In this document: positions 22,201-34,682 of the stretch, one piece after another | Layout of the letters: every line of letters begins with the position of its first letter | Position numbering within the stretch: the stretch's first letter is position 1 | Source: Mesorhabditis belari | Taxonomy: Eukaryota; Nematoda; Chromadorea; Rhabditida; Rhabditidae | DNA length: 64,000 nt | Direction of reading: 5' to 3' | NCBI GenBank assembly: GCA_958450365.1 | Contig: CAUEEP010000899.1 | Location: forward strand, 613,501-677,500 | Made by a program: the position numbers and the translations under genes | Notes under the pieces: generated by a model | Seen by the model: the letters and a program-made list of their open reading frames with translations, nothing else | The model's database searches: none | What the model was told of the DNA's origin: nothing

Positions 22201-25200
22201 CAGGGAACCATAAATCGAGTAATTCTTTTCGTGCAACTCCATTTTCTGAATGCAACGATGAGCAGAGGAGTTGAATTTGAGAAAGAATCACATCATAATC
22301 GAGATGAATCTAAAGAAATTGATCGCTGAAATGACCTTGATAATATTGCCAACACTAACCTTTCCTTTCTTAAACTGTACTACACAAAGATTGTCGCTGG
22401 TAAGGTCAACTTCTCCACGTTCTTTCATAGCTTGATTATATCTAAAACATCAAACTTAAATTGCTAATCGTAATTCGAAAACCTTAAATGAAGATTGAGC
22501 ATCTCTGTTTTGATTGTTTGATCTTTCATAAGCCCAATTGGTGAAAGTATTCTGACAACCTAAATTGGGGAAGTTATTGAAGAAAGCTTAAAGTTCACCT
22601 TTCCAAAATCGTCTTGCGGAGAAACATGATCATTGATGAACTTCAAATATTTCTTCAGATGCCCTGAATTCGTTTCAAACTTGCACGCTCTAAAGCAGAT
22701 ATTTAGCATAAGAATTGCCTTTTTCACTTGCCCGGCCAATGAGATGATGAATGAATAACGCTCCGTTCCGAAATTTCCCAAAGTAGGGACGATTTGAAGA
22801 AACTCGACAGGGTCATCGTCATCATCAATTGATTCGAATTTCTAAATTTAGGAAGTATTTACAAAATCAACATAAAGCTAAACACAAATCGCTGTTGCAG
22901 TACCGAGCTCTGGAATGCACAAACTTCAAACCTGTGAATAGATCGTGTTCAGAATTTTTAGCATCGCTGTTCGTTGATTTGGATCCCGTGCATTAGTCAG
23001 TTTATCCAAGATGAAGAACAAAACTTTTGTGTCCGATTTGGATGATTCCATTAAGCGCTCAAATATCTAGAAAATTATTTTAGATAGGAGCATTAATACA
23101 AGTAACCTTTTCTTTTTGAACCATCCAATTATCATCTGAGCCTGAAGTTTCATCGATTGATCGTAGGAGTACAACTTCACAAAGTGCCTCAAGGGAAAGC
23201 GTGGAAATGGCTCCAGGATCTCGATTGATGAATGACTAAAAACAGGTATTTAATAACTGTTATTATTCTAAAAAATATATATTTCATAATTTAGTCTTAG
23301 AGCGGCAATTCTCTGCATTGATGTGCTTGTACAAGTTGTCTGTTTTATTGCTATATCCGAAAAACCATACCGTAATTGCATAAAGTGCTTCACCGGTGCC
23401 GACAAGTTCGATGAATTCGTGCAGAAGGTCGGGAGAACGAGTTTCGCATAGACGAGCGCCAATCTAATCATCAATTAATCCCATTTTGTCAACAGCGTAT
23501 CAAACCTTGTGCGCTTTGCAAAATGCTCCGATAGAAGCGATGAGTTCAGCCGGTGGAGCACGATATATATCACTAAATTTGGATATGTACTTGCTTAATA
23601 ATCGATCAAACCTCATCGGATTGACAAAGCAGATTTTGTTAAGTTCGCTTTCTTCCAGTGAAAGGTTTGCATTGTGAGAATCGGCCTATACAAATGAATT
23701 AGAAGCATTTGATGAGTATCCCTTTTGGATAGCTGAACTTGTGGGAAGCTTCAAAAATAATCCGACCTTTTCGATCTCAAGAATCACACGCTGTTGTTCT
23801 TTCATCAACGAATTTTCATTTTCTTTGATCTTCTTTGCAAGTGTGGCCGGTAAAACCACATTTCTAAACTCGGGTCAATTAAAAATTAAAATTAGCTACA
23901 TACTCCGTTATTCCAACCAGCATCAAAAGGCGCAGATTCGCATATTTTTGGTGAACATTCTAAAAGAGATAACGTTTAAAATTGCAAGTAGAAACCTTCA
24001 ACAATGTCGACGTTCCCAAACAAGTCCACACGAAAGTGACAAATGTGATTCGCCAAAACAGATCGACGATGAAGAGTGGAGATGGTTGATTACTAAACAA
24101 TGGAGAAATTGTTTATTCTTCAGGAAATTCCTTACTTTGTTACACTCCGTGATTTATATCTAGCCAATTCATACACTGCATCAATCGTTTCAATGCTCAA
24201 TCCCTCGATGAATGGAAGCATCTCATCTGAATGTAACAATTGGGATTTGCGTAGTATTATCTATAATACATCGTGGGATTCTTATAATCTTTGTATCAGT
24301 TGCGTAAATGGTAACAAAAACTCAAATCGATCAAACCAACCAGCAAATGTCAAATTTTTCGCGAGCCTTTCCGTGATCAAGTGTAGAATTTGAATGCAAT
24401 CTGTTTGTTGAAGTGATTGATCAGAGATAATCTGTGAAAAGTGCAATAAGTCGATTTGAAATGTTCACAAACCAAAGAAATCAATCTCGTCGTTGGATGA
24501 GTTTCAGCAATGATTCGTTGACATATTGCCCATTCCGGTTCACTCGGCCCACCATCGGTGTTGATCAAGAAGGAGCCCTAATCTCATACTGTATTTTACA
24601 TTAAATGATTCGAACTTTATCCAGAAACAATATTGAATACAATCGCAGCACATAATCCTTTTTGTCATCAAACATTGAGCAAGCCGAACGGAGCCACCTA
24701 AAAAAACTTGATTGTAACCAAAACGCAAAACCAGGGTTGGGCGCCAATCAATGACACCAAACGTGGATAAATTTAGCAGCCCATGAACGATTTTAAAAAT
24801 CGACCCAACTCTAATGACAACAGATTCAGCTCGCTGGAGAATTTGAGAAATGAAATGAACACACAATAAAAGAAAATTAAATGGAATAGTTTGCAAATAT
24901 TTATTCCGTCTTTTCGGAATTCAATCATTGCTGCCTTAAGTGCTCAAACCCAGCTCTGACCCTTTTTTCTACTCGGAATATTTTTTAAACTCACTTGATT
25001 CCATTCTCGTAGTGCTCATTGAGTTCATTTGAGAAACGATTGAAAATCGTTGTGTTGAAAGCTTCGCCTTGTCGTCTTTTTGAGAATTCGTCGCGTACCT
25101 ATTTGAAAGTTTAAAATGTGATCCAAATTTATTACTTGTTGAGAAATCCCGATCCACACAATCAAACTGCAAATTGAGAGAGTTGTCTTCATGACGGTTT

Positions 25201-28200
25201 CGTCCTAAAGTTTCATTATTAAAATTTCGAACGGATTAAAACTTAATCTTTAAAAGCTAAAAATTAAGTTTTCAAGAACACATCAAGAAGCATACGTTAA
25301 AATGTTTCCCGGAGAACATTCTCGTACTACAACTATTTAAATACGCAGCAAGGAAGCGCGAAAACGAGAAATCAGCTCGGAGATGGGATCTAAAATCAAT
25401 TCATACAAGATTGAGTATCAAAAAATTAATTTAACCTGATAAGTTCTCGTATCATAATGCACGCGGCTCGAATCATATCCTGACGCTCGAAAAGAATATC
25501 ACACATTTCTTCGGCGAAAACCTAAAAAAATTAGTTAATAAATTGTAATTAATCGCTATGTACCAAAGTTTGACTCCCATATGAGCCGATCTTCTACAAA
25601 TTCAGAAATGACAAACCTTTGTCTGGAGTGAATTGTTGTGTTGAAACATCGACTGAAGAAGAATCATATTGTGGGGCGATCTAAAAAATTGTGGTACTTT
25701 TCCCGTATGCCACCCCAAGTGCATCCCCATGATACCACCGCAAATAAGCGTAGCATAATGGGATTGTGATGGTTCGTATGTCGGGTTGGAAGGGGTAGTA
25801 GAATGCGATTGTGATGGTTCTTTTGTTGGGATATTTTAGTGGAGGAGTAGTAGAATTGTTTAACAACCAATGTCAAATGTACCTCGTTGCTTGTGGACCA
25901 AATTCGTTGAGTGCAAGTTCCTTGGTGAAAATTCGACAATTCTCCGCATTCGTTGTGATGTGGTTTGTGAGTGCATTGAAAACAGATTGCACCTAGAAGC
26001 TTCTACCTAGGTGAAACTTCGAAGGCTTTCCAAACCTGTTTACTCTTCAAACTCTTCATCCGCAACAAATGACCGATTGCTTCAGCATCGTGTTTCTAAA
26101 CAAATCATTTCCAATTTTACAATAAATGTTTATTCGATTACATTCGTAAGGTCCTCAATGTTGACACCGAGGAAGAATAGAAGTTCCAAAGCCTGTTTTT
26201 GAACCTGAAAAAAAGAAATTTCTGATTAAAGTTTGGGTAAACCTTAGGATTTTGCAACCAATTGTCCATTCGCGATGCTGCCGCAAGTCTGATTTCACCA
26301 AGTCCTAGAAAAATTTAAACTAACAATAAACTGTATCTTTTAATTATACCACAAAAGACGGTGAGCGTGCGCAGAAGTTTCGGCGAATCGGTCTGTTGTT
26401 CCAATGATCGCCGTAAAAACTAAAGCGCATGTCTAACCAAAAAAGCCAACTGAGAATTACCGTGAGTGCATCCGCAACAATGTTAATCCTCAGCGGTGGC
26501 AGTGTTTCGTCTTCTTTGTCCTCACTCGGTTCTAAAAATTTAAATTGATTACTAACGCAAATGCAAGAATTGTTTTATTTTTCAACATTCAACTACTTGC
26601 ACTAGCGCTTTATACTCAAGTTGCACTCTGGAAAATTCGGTATCATTATTCTGACACTAGTTTGGTTGCTTGTATCAGATCAGTAGATACGTGGATGGAT
26701 CTATTGAAAAAATTGAGAGTGAATAAATAAGGCATGGATCTATTTTTGGCAAGTTATTTCTTTTTGCTGTGCTATTACAATTATCTTTTCTAATAAAACT
26801 CTAAAAAGTACGTTTTCCAGTCTCCTTCTCCTTTCGTCGTCTCTTCTGTTCTTTTTCTCGTTCCTCTTCCGTCATCCCTTCTGTATTTGGCGGAAATTTG
26901 TCAACGGCATCCTAAAAACTTCACTGTAAAAGCAAATTTTTGTGCACTTACTGAATTAGGAATCCATGCAGGCGGTGAAATTTCCCCGGCGGTCATTTTG
27001 TACAGCACTGAATCAAGCGATGGAAACTTCGTGTTGAATCGTTTCAAAATCAACGAGACGAGTTGTTCACTGTGCGGCTAAAACATGTTATATTAAGACT
27101 CTCAAGAAAAAGTACAACAAACCTTGTCAATCCAAATGCGTTCTCCCAAACAATCGGCAAGAAATGCTTGCAGGAGAAATGGATGTAATTGGGGTTGATC
27201 CTAAAATATTAAACGTTAAAAACACTGATTTATTTGAATTCAGTAACACTAGCGATCTTTAAACGACAAAGTTTAGCGGAAATTTTTAGAATCAAATTGA
27301 GAACGTTAAGCAAATCCTGCAAAAAAAACTATTCGCTCTTTCACTTACCATTGCCAATCGTGTAATCATCGCAACAAATAATCCTTGTTTCACACTCGGG
27401 GAATTTTTCATCATCGATAGACCCCAAAAGAGCACTTTGTACATGAAGACATTCTAAAAATTTCATTAAAATAATAAAAAAAGATATTACATACCGTTAG
27501 CTTTTCACCGTTTCCAGTAATAATTTTGCCAATCTGCGCCATTTGTTCCGCATCGAATGCTCCTTTCGATGTTGTTTGTGACTTTTTTATCACCTTCAGC
27601 AAGTAGGCCACAATCAAGCGGCAAGCCTAAAGTTGAGTTTAAACATCATGGAATCAATCAAACTTTGTTATACTTTGCTTCATCAATTGCCTTATTAATC
27701 GCTTCATTAAAGTTCGCTTCGTCAATCTAAAAAAATAGTGTGTTATTCGTTTAGAAACAAGAAACGTACCTCATTACATTTCCCCTTTGCAGCAAAAGCT
27801 TGTAGATCTTCGAGTTCAATTAACGGGCGTTGAACGGGTTGCACTGAAAGAAACTTTATAAATTTTAAATGAATAACTTGAACAACCTGCAGAAGAGGAT
27901 GGTTCCTCGTTTCGTGGTTTCTTCGTCAAAGGAATGGCGTTGTGAGCAGAGACCTGTAATTTTAAAACCATTAATTGAAAACACTTTCAGTTATTACCAA
28001 TGCTTGTTAATTGTTACAATTCTTCAAACCTAATTTACTCAGAGGTTTCGCAATGTTTGACACGTTCGGTCAAACCAGTCTACCCTTACCATTGAAATCG
28101 GTCGTTTTCCTGGTCCAATTGCATTGATCGATGGACGGGGTCTCATCGCGACATCTTCGGGCCTCAGTGAGCCTGTTGGAAGCATGGGCTTTTTCAGCTT

Positions 28201-28218
28201 TCTCGGAAGCCCACTCAT
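19265..28218 (-). CDS. ints-1: Integrator complex subunit 1 (INTS1)
   Basis: Scaffold subunit of the Integrator complex, which processes snRNA 3' ends and attenuates Pol II transcription in the nucleus. More than twenty exons split by short introns. Landmarks in order, compared with human INTS1 from memory: start MSGLPRKLKKPML at 28218; DCLGERIWIDKPH near 27150 (human DSLGERIWVDSPH); PHNMILLQSMFQHNNSLQTK near 25650; DEMLPFIEGLSIETIDAV near 24190; LFWRITFVTF...LRLLMLVGITEY near 23.9-24.0 kb (human LYWKAWPLLL); KELLDLWFPEVF near 22250 (human ALLDIWFPEE); helical-repeat C-terminus ending RGARTNN at 19265. The ATG directly follows a TTTCAG. AATAAA (reverse strand) lies at 19185-19190. No interruption was seen in the exons checked. 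A 53-bp tandem duplication sits in the intron at 25.69-25.88 kb. The gene converges with the RING/TRIM-like gene. Confidence 0.85.
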
Positions 28219-28226
28219 CCTGAAAT
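28219..28226 (-). other. probable spliced-leader acceptor of ints-1
   Basis: GATTTCAG precedes G-ATG of the ints-1 start with no plausible upstream donor or exon. This is the arrangement expected of a trans-splice site. The upstream mecr stop is only 280 bases away on the same strand. Confidence 0.5.
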
Positions 28227-28497
28227 CAGACAAGTAAAATACATATTTGGAGTCAGTTTGACACAAATTATTGTTAGCGAGATTCATATTGAGGAGGACT
28301 AACACTAGTTTTGCTTTCACATACACGATTCAACAATTGCCTTGAGCATCCCGTGAATCAGTTAAAAATTTCGGAGCGATTAAACCGATTGATCCAATAA
28401 ACCAACTACAAATCCAATCAGCATTAAAAGATTTATTTGCAATATCACCGGGGAATAAAAAAATTTATTAACGCAATATCACATCTACACTATTCGA

Positions 28498-31285
28498 TTA
28501 ATCATTTGGTACGAAGAATTGCTTGCAGCTGTGATCCGTTTGTGCCTTCTCCAGAGCCAATTGGTGCTAAACCAAACTATTTAAAGTGATAGGAAGATGC
28601 TATAAGGTAATTTTATCGCTTCAAAAAAATAAATATCCAGAAATTAAAACTCATCCTTTTAGTGATTCGATAAACACAAAACACACTCACTTCTTCAAGT
28701 TTCCTCGCGACAAGCTGTGGAGGATGAAATTTCCCCGTTTTAATCCACTCCCCAAGTTGTTCATACATCATGACTCGTTCCTGAAAGTGAAATTTTTGAT
28801 AAAAAAGAAACCGTATGTTTACCTTTACATTATCCTTGTTCTCATACCATCTACTCATCCAAAAACCGCAAAGTTTGATATCCTTGAAGATTAATGGTCC
28901 AGTTGGAATCTAGACTTTAAAAAAAATAAAAAATGGAGAAAAATTTCTACCGAAAGTGGTTGTTTGCTCATTCCACCATATGTGACCATAACTCCATTAT
29001 GATCAAGTGCCATTGCAAGAAGTAAAGCCGATCGACCACCAACACAATTCAATGCCAGTGACGGGTTGAATTTGCCTCGATATTCCTAAGCGAGAGAAGT
29101 TTAAGCACGGATTACTAAAAGCGACTTCTAACTGATTATATCACGGAAATTTCACAAACCTTAATCAATTGTTCTTCTGTGATTACCAAATCCGCGCCCA
29201 AACTTTTCATGTGCTCCTCGAGTTTCTTTTGCGCATCCGGTGTTTCTCGTTTGCGAACAATGTTCACACTCTTGATTCCACGTGCACGGCATATCTAAAT
29301 ATCAAAAATTATGATCAAAATCGAAATCAAAAAAATTTATATTGCCTTGAATTGTGCCTAATAAAAGCCTAATAAAAATATCTACCTAGTTTTTAGCCGA
29401 CTATTTTGAAAAAAATAGAACGGACTTTTCAAGCTTGAGATGGAACTTAGAAACTGGAATTTTTTGGTCTACTGTCGCTACGACATTTCTTAATACACTT
29501 GTCATAAAACAACAACATAGGTTTGCAAATAATGCGAATAATGGTGTCATGGTGTTGGAGGGTGATATTAGCTTGGAAAGAAAGTTTCCGGAAAAAGTTT
29601 GACTGGAATTTCTTAAAAACGAATCCACCAATTCAAGAACATTTTGTTCTATTATTTACAAGTCGACTTCAAGAAATTACTCGTAAAAAAAATGAGTGCA
29701 GCTTTCCCCTAAAATTTTTGAAAAATGATTATTTTCCAGTTCAAATTCATCTCACTTTTTGCACCAGAAAAACGATTCCTTATGAGGTAAAGCTAAATGA
29801 GCAATACGCTCTATAATCTCTATTTTTGGCCAAAAATTTTTTACAGAGAAGCTGTATTTCAAAAAATAATTTTTTCGTGTCATCTTCTTGGCACTGAGTG
29901 TTTGCTAAAATAGGTGATTCTGAAAAGTTAAAGCATTAGATAAAATTTGCCTTGATCACAAATTTTTCTTATTTTAAGTACTTGATTGTAGGTTTTGAAT
30001 GGGACCCATTGCCTATTCATTAACCCATTAAAAACTTTTCTAAAGGCTGGCCACTCAAAAAGTGACCAAGTCACTTCAGCTGAAGAAATCTCTGATTTTT
30101 TTACCAGAAGCCCACTCTTATTTTTTTATCAAAACTTTTTAAAATCTAGTCAATTTTATCAAAAAATCTGGGAAGAATTCATGGCTTGATTTTTGAGAAA
30201 TCACCGTGCAAACTTTTTCCGAGAACTTTCTTTCCAACCTAATAGTAACAATTTACACTTTCGTGAATGCTGGTGAAGAAGTCGTAAATGAGCCCACGTT
30301 TGACGCTCCACCAACATCGAGGTTCACTCTTAGTTTGATGTGAAAATGATTACAATCACCATGCCCGTGTTGAGATTTATAATTGCATTAAGGGAAAAAC
30401 ACACTTGCACAACCGCTTGTCCGACCGCAGAATTGGCTCCATTTTGAATTATCGTATCACCTTCCTTCAGCACAACAAAATCAGTCAACATCCGATATGC
30501 TGTAGGAGGATTTACCTAAATATTGCATTTCAACTGAATTCTAAACAATTTACTTGTAACGTAGCTTTACTCGTCGATGGCAAAGATGCGTCAATCTTGA
30601 ACACATCCAATTCACTAAATTGATCATACGTCTTAAATGTGACCAATCTTAAATACGCAATTTTACCTTAAATACGCATCCGAGCACCATGTTCCCAATC
30701 CAGATTTTGCGGGTATCACGTGATCGCCAACTTTCAGAGAGCGAACTTCTGTACCAATCTGAATTCAAATTAAATAAATCAATAATTGCTAGCTTACAGC
30801 TTCTATTTGTCCATATCCTTCAGAACCTCCAACTGCGGGCATCGGTGGCTTGATCGGATAAACACCCTAAAGAAAAAAGCTAGATAATTTGAAAACGGTT
30901 TCAATAAGGCAGATGTTGAGCTTTACTAGTTCCAAAGAAATCATACCTTACCTGAATTTGATTTATGTCGGCAGGGTTAATAGGAGTGCCCAACCACTTT
31001 ACGTGCACCGATTTGTTCTCAAGTTTCTTTGGTAGGTCGTATTGCTGGAGAAGAATCGCCTAAATTTAAATGTTTCATAAAAATTGCAAAGCAGTTCAAC
31101 AATCTTTATAATAAGAAAATTAAACGATTAACCACTCTAACCTTTCGTGATCATTATCCATAACGAAAAACCCGGCTTACCTTCGCCGGATCACCAAAAT
31201 TCTCGTAAACGAGCCTTCTCGATGAAATCGTCCTTCTACCGAATGAGTTTACTTTTTGAGCCGAACGTCGTAGACAAGTCAACAT
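28498..31285 (-). CDS. mecr-1: mitochondrial trans-2-enoyl-CoA reductase (MECR/ETR1)
   Basis: NADPH-dependent enoyl reductase of mitochondrial fatty-acid synthesis, a zinc-free member of the MDR superfamily. Eleven exons. Exon 1 (31285-31181) encodes a basic presequence, [20 protein letters not shown]. Then [39 protein letters not shown] and the nucleotide-binding [16 protein letters not shown]. After a long intron come [50 protein letters not shown] and the C-terminus [16 protein letters not shown]. All junctions checked keep frame. The intron between the GANSAVGQ and GIKSV exons is about 1.1 kb and contains the inverted-repeat arm 29597-30205. It ends 280 bases before ints-1 on the same strand. 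Confidence 0.9.
29597..30205. repeat. inverted-repeat arm inside a mecr intron
   Basis: Reverse complement of 7574-8192. It accounts for most of the unusually long intron, compared with about 40-70 bases for the other mecr introns. Confidence 0.75.
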
Positions 31286-31471
31286 CTCTGAAAAAAATAA
31301 AATTTAGATCAGTAAGGTTCAAAGGGACAATGACGACAAATCACAAAGCAAACGAAAACAGAAGAGAAAATCTTTTTGAATTTGAATTTGAACTGAATAT
31401 CTTGTTGACTTCACAAGGGTATAAATCACTTGAATCAACATCATTTCTCATTCATTTTTTATTTCTTTCGA

Positions 31472-33067
31472 ATGACTGGTCTACTCACTTCACCGCTTTC
31501 TTCTAATACGAATGCTGCAAAACGTTTTCAACTTAGCCAGGGTAAGGATTTTTGAACTTTAAACGGTATTATCTCGATCTCAAGCAGATTTGTGCTACTT
31601 TTAGCAAGTGTTGTTTCTGAGCGAATTGAATGGTGATAGCTTTAGAACGTTTAAAGCACTTTAGAGTGGTGTTTTGCAGCATTACAAACCTCAATCTTAC
31701 AAAATTCGTTGACTTAGCCATCAAAAACTGCAAAAGAAAGGAATCGGGTTGAGTTCGCCATACTGAATAAAAGTGGTGGTAGAAAAGGTGGTTTTAGCCT
31801 GTAAAAGGTGGCTGGAGGAATGTCAAAGACTATTTTTGTACAAGATTGATTTACAGAGCACTATTTTGACTGTACCGTAACGTTTCTCGTTCTTATTAAC
31901 CCATTTTCTTTTAGTCACCGATTCGCAACTCTCGACAAGCCCTGTGTGTCGGATCTGTTTTGCGCAAAATGACGACGTCAACACGAAGCTGATTCGGCCG
32001 TGCAACTGCAAGGGATCTGTCGCCTACATTCACAACCGATGTCTACTTCAATGGGTCACGACAACAAATAAAAAGGTGGAGCTATCATTTCATTAGAGGG
32101 CTGTACATTGTATTTGAAGTAAACCATTATTTAAACAGAAATATGATCCACTTTTGAATTGAGCAACCTATGCTCTATGAGCTACGAAACGAATTGAACT
32201 TATGACAGGTGCTACAAATCGCGGTACAGTTGTGCCATTATAATTGCACGGACAAATTAGCTTTATATTTTCGCCCTCAAAATTTATGTTTGCCACGTAG
32301 AGCATGTTGAGAGTTGCAAATCGATGACTCGGAGAAAATTGTGAATTGAGAAAAAGAAACAAAGAAATCTTGGGTAATTGTTCATAAATGACTAATTTTT
32401 TTTCTCATTTCAAATTGTGCTATTTAGGTTTGTGAGATTTGCACATACCCCTACGAAATGATCACCGATGGATTGAAACCGATGAAAGAATGGAAGTGGC
32501 CACACGCTTTAGATGATTCATGGGAGGACGAGGTTAAAGAGAGGATTCAATTGCTTGTAAAACTTATTTTTTAGCTTGACTTTCGTTGTTCAATTGCCTG
32601 GTTGATGTTCATGTCAATAATCTTTTTTTCGGTCGTCAGGTCAGTCATATCATTGAATATTATACGTATTTTATTCTCAGAAATGGTCTATCCGATCTGC
32701 CAAATGTCATCGGCTCTGTTATTGGAAACAGCACAATCTGGTATAAATTGTGGTAAGTGGTTCAATTTTCGTCCAAGTCTAGGTTTTTTTAAGGTGGCTA
32801 ACGTTTTTTCTCAATGGGCTCTACTATGGATCAATTGTGCTTTTGGTGTACGATCAATGGATGTTCGAAAATTCCCGCTTCAAATTCAAAAATCGCGATG
32901 AGGCTGATGTGTAAGTGCTTATTGGACAGTCATAGGAAATTAAACAAGGAGATTTAACTTTTGAATATCCCCGTATCTATCTAATGTACTTTTTTAGTTT
33001 AACTGCCCGAACCACGTCAACGCATTCGATCAACGATGAGAAAAGACTTCACAACCGATTGGAATAA
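31472..33067 (+). CDS. RING-CH (MARCH-type) membrane E3 ubiquitin ligase, 219 aa
   Basis: Seven exons (31472-31541, 31915-32075, 32428-32532, 32575-32639, 32681-32752, 32794-32910, 32998-33067) total 660 bases, 219 codons plus stop, all junctions in phase. Near residue 30 a C4HC3 RING-CH finger reads CRIC...RPCNCKGSVAYIHNRC, then VCEIC after the exon 2/3 junction; the CxC-x7-HxxC spacing is the MARCH signature. Two hydrophobic segments follow: CSIAWLMFMSIIFFSVV, and WWLTFFLNGLYYGSIVLLVY. The tail is basic. This is the MARCH2/3-like topology: finger in the cytosol, two TM helices, acting on membrane proteins in endosomes or ER. It is divergent with mecr (starts 187 bases apart). Confidence 0.88.
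32160..32345 (-). pseudogene. antisense, degenerate copy of the RING-CH exon within intron 2
   Basis: The reverse strand reads SHRFATLN...NINFEGENIKLICPCNYNG, aligning with exon 2 of the host gene (TDSQLSTSPVCRIC...TKLIRPCNCKG). The CxC is partly kept (CPCNY) but the first CxxC and the HxxC are gone. The same antisense piece is found in the left pseudogene (about 11890-12040), so it predates the duplication. Confidence 0.65.
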
Positions 33068-33383
33068 ACGATACTTGGAAAGATTTAGTTAATGTGAGGT
33101 AATAAATTATTTAGATTTTTTATTTTTATAGAGTTTAAATGTTTAATGAAATGAAAAAATAGAAAAGAACTTGAAAGTTCGAAGTGATTGAAAGAGGACA
33201 CTTTAGCGATTTTCATGTCGTAGCGGAAAAGGCTCAATGGTTTACGGTAGCATTGACAACGTTTAAAATATTCTGCTGCTCTCCTAGCGTTCCACTGATT
33301 TGTTGACTGGTATTTTACAACTGTTGGCTTTGATAACGAAAATTTATGTTGCAGTTTATTAGAAAAGTACTATTTTGTCTTTT

Positions 33384-33879
33384 TTAGGGAATTTCCTTGT
33401 GATTTGGGTACTCGCACGGCTGGCATTTTGCTGGGAACTGAAAATTTTTGGTTGAATATCATCTTTGCAATGCTTTTCACGAATCTAGCCATCATTTTTT
33501 TTGCTTACGTTAGTCCCCGGTCCACATTCGGCATCAGCTGGGCACAAAGCGCAACACTTTTCACCCTGGAATTTGAAAAGTTGAATTCTCTAGAGTTTTC
33601 TTCTGGGAAACAGTCCGAGAGATCTAGCTCGGATCAATAGTCAGTCAAATTTCAGGATACTGTAACATGAACGGAAATATAGGAGTGAACTTGTGATTAC
33701 GGTAAATCACTCACCTCCACTGAGCACTCCGCTGAGCTAAAGCACTCCTAAAAAGCGATAGTTTGAGGGGTTTCCGTATTCAATTCGTTTTTCGTTCCAA
33801 CCTGTCCAATATCCCGCGAGAATCGTCCCTTTGCGGCAATGATTTGAATGAAAATGAGCATCAGGAAGAAAAATCTCAT
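33384..33879 (-). CDS. small secreted cysteine-rich protein, 73 aa (CC-motif family, member 1)
   Basis: Four exons (33879-33802, 33747-33715, 33565-33509, 33437-33384), all in phase 0, give 73 residues. It starts with a clear signal peptide (MRFFFLMLIFIQIIAAKG), followed by ECFSSAECSVE, GEKCCALCPADAECGPGTN and FPAKCQPCEYPNHKEIP. Eight cysteines in the mature part suggest four disulfides. Exon 3 matches exon 3 of the gene at 34683-35600 (HCCTYCPMDGECGPNTP), so the two are tandem paralogs with conserved CC-x2-C-x5-CGP spacing. I do not recognise the family. A plus-strand open frame across this region (33404-33640) is a shadow. Confidence 0.65.
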
Positions 33880-34402
33880 TCTAGATTTTGGAAAAAGGTT
33901 ACCGTAATCCTAATTTAAAAACAACGCCAAAATAAAGTTTCAAATGACGTTTTGGGGAATTTTTTTTTCAGATGGCCAAGAGCTGCTTTGTTTACGCAGG
34001 TTTGTCTCCATGTGAGTGGTTCGATTTTGACCGAGAAATTCTCTAGTTCGCGATTTTTTTTGGATAAAATCGAATATGAGATATTTATTTGGATAAATTT
34101 TTAAAACAAATTCAAATTAGATGAGATTTTGATGGTTCAGATCACAAGAAAAAAAAAAGCCAAAAGGGGGGCTCATGTCAAGAATGGGTAAAGGAGATCG
34201 AGGAAAGGATGGGAGTTGGTCAAAAACGAAATGAAGATAATAGATAAGATTTAGACATCGATATGTTTAATTTCTAAAATCATCATCATCCAAAATGATT
34301 CGCTCTCTTTCGACGAATTCGACATAATTGATATCTTCCTGGCAAGGACCCCAACGACAATAGGGACGATACTGCAAATGGGGAAGATATCGAGATAGAA
34401 TA

Positions 34403-34674
34403 TACCGTGAATACTGTAATAGTACCCCATCCCCCCTCGTACAGTCGCGTAGTCGCAAAAGTTTTTTAGTATTTCATTCTTTTTGCAAAGCACCCGTACT
34501 TTCAAAGAATACGTCTTTGGTATCAAAAAATAGCCATGAATTTCAGCTATTTTTTGATACCTAAACGAGCATTGTAGCATAAACGAGTGTCGAGAAAAAC
34601 TCGTTCAAAGCTAGACTACGTAACACTCCGCACCGACATTATGGGGCTGGGGTACTATTACAGTATTTACGGTA
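34403..34674. mobile_element. MITE-1 copy 1
   Basis: About 270 bp with terminal inverted repeats TACCGTAAATACTGTAATAG / CTATTACAGTATTTACGGTA and an internal hairpin whose arms read GGTATCAAAAAATAGC. No coding capacity. It lies directly against the 3' end of the second CC-motif gene. Bases 33880-34402 to its left hold nothing I can support beyond the promoter region of the first CC-motif gene. Confidence 0.85.
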
Positions 34675-34682
34675 TGTTTAGA

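Noticed and set aside
24100..24393. Repeated plus-strand frame MEKLFILQEIPYFVT... (also 3874 and 18632-18910)
   Set aside because: Antisense of a genuine ints-1 exon and its introns, not a separate repeat-encoded protein.
33404..33640. Hydrophobic plus-strand frame resembling a membrane segment
   Set aside because: It is antisense to exons 3 and 4 of the CC-motif gene, whose four in-phase exons with a signal peptide are better supported.
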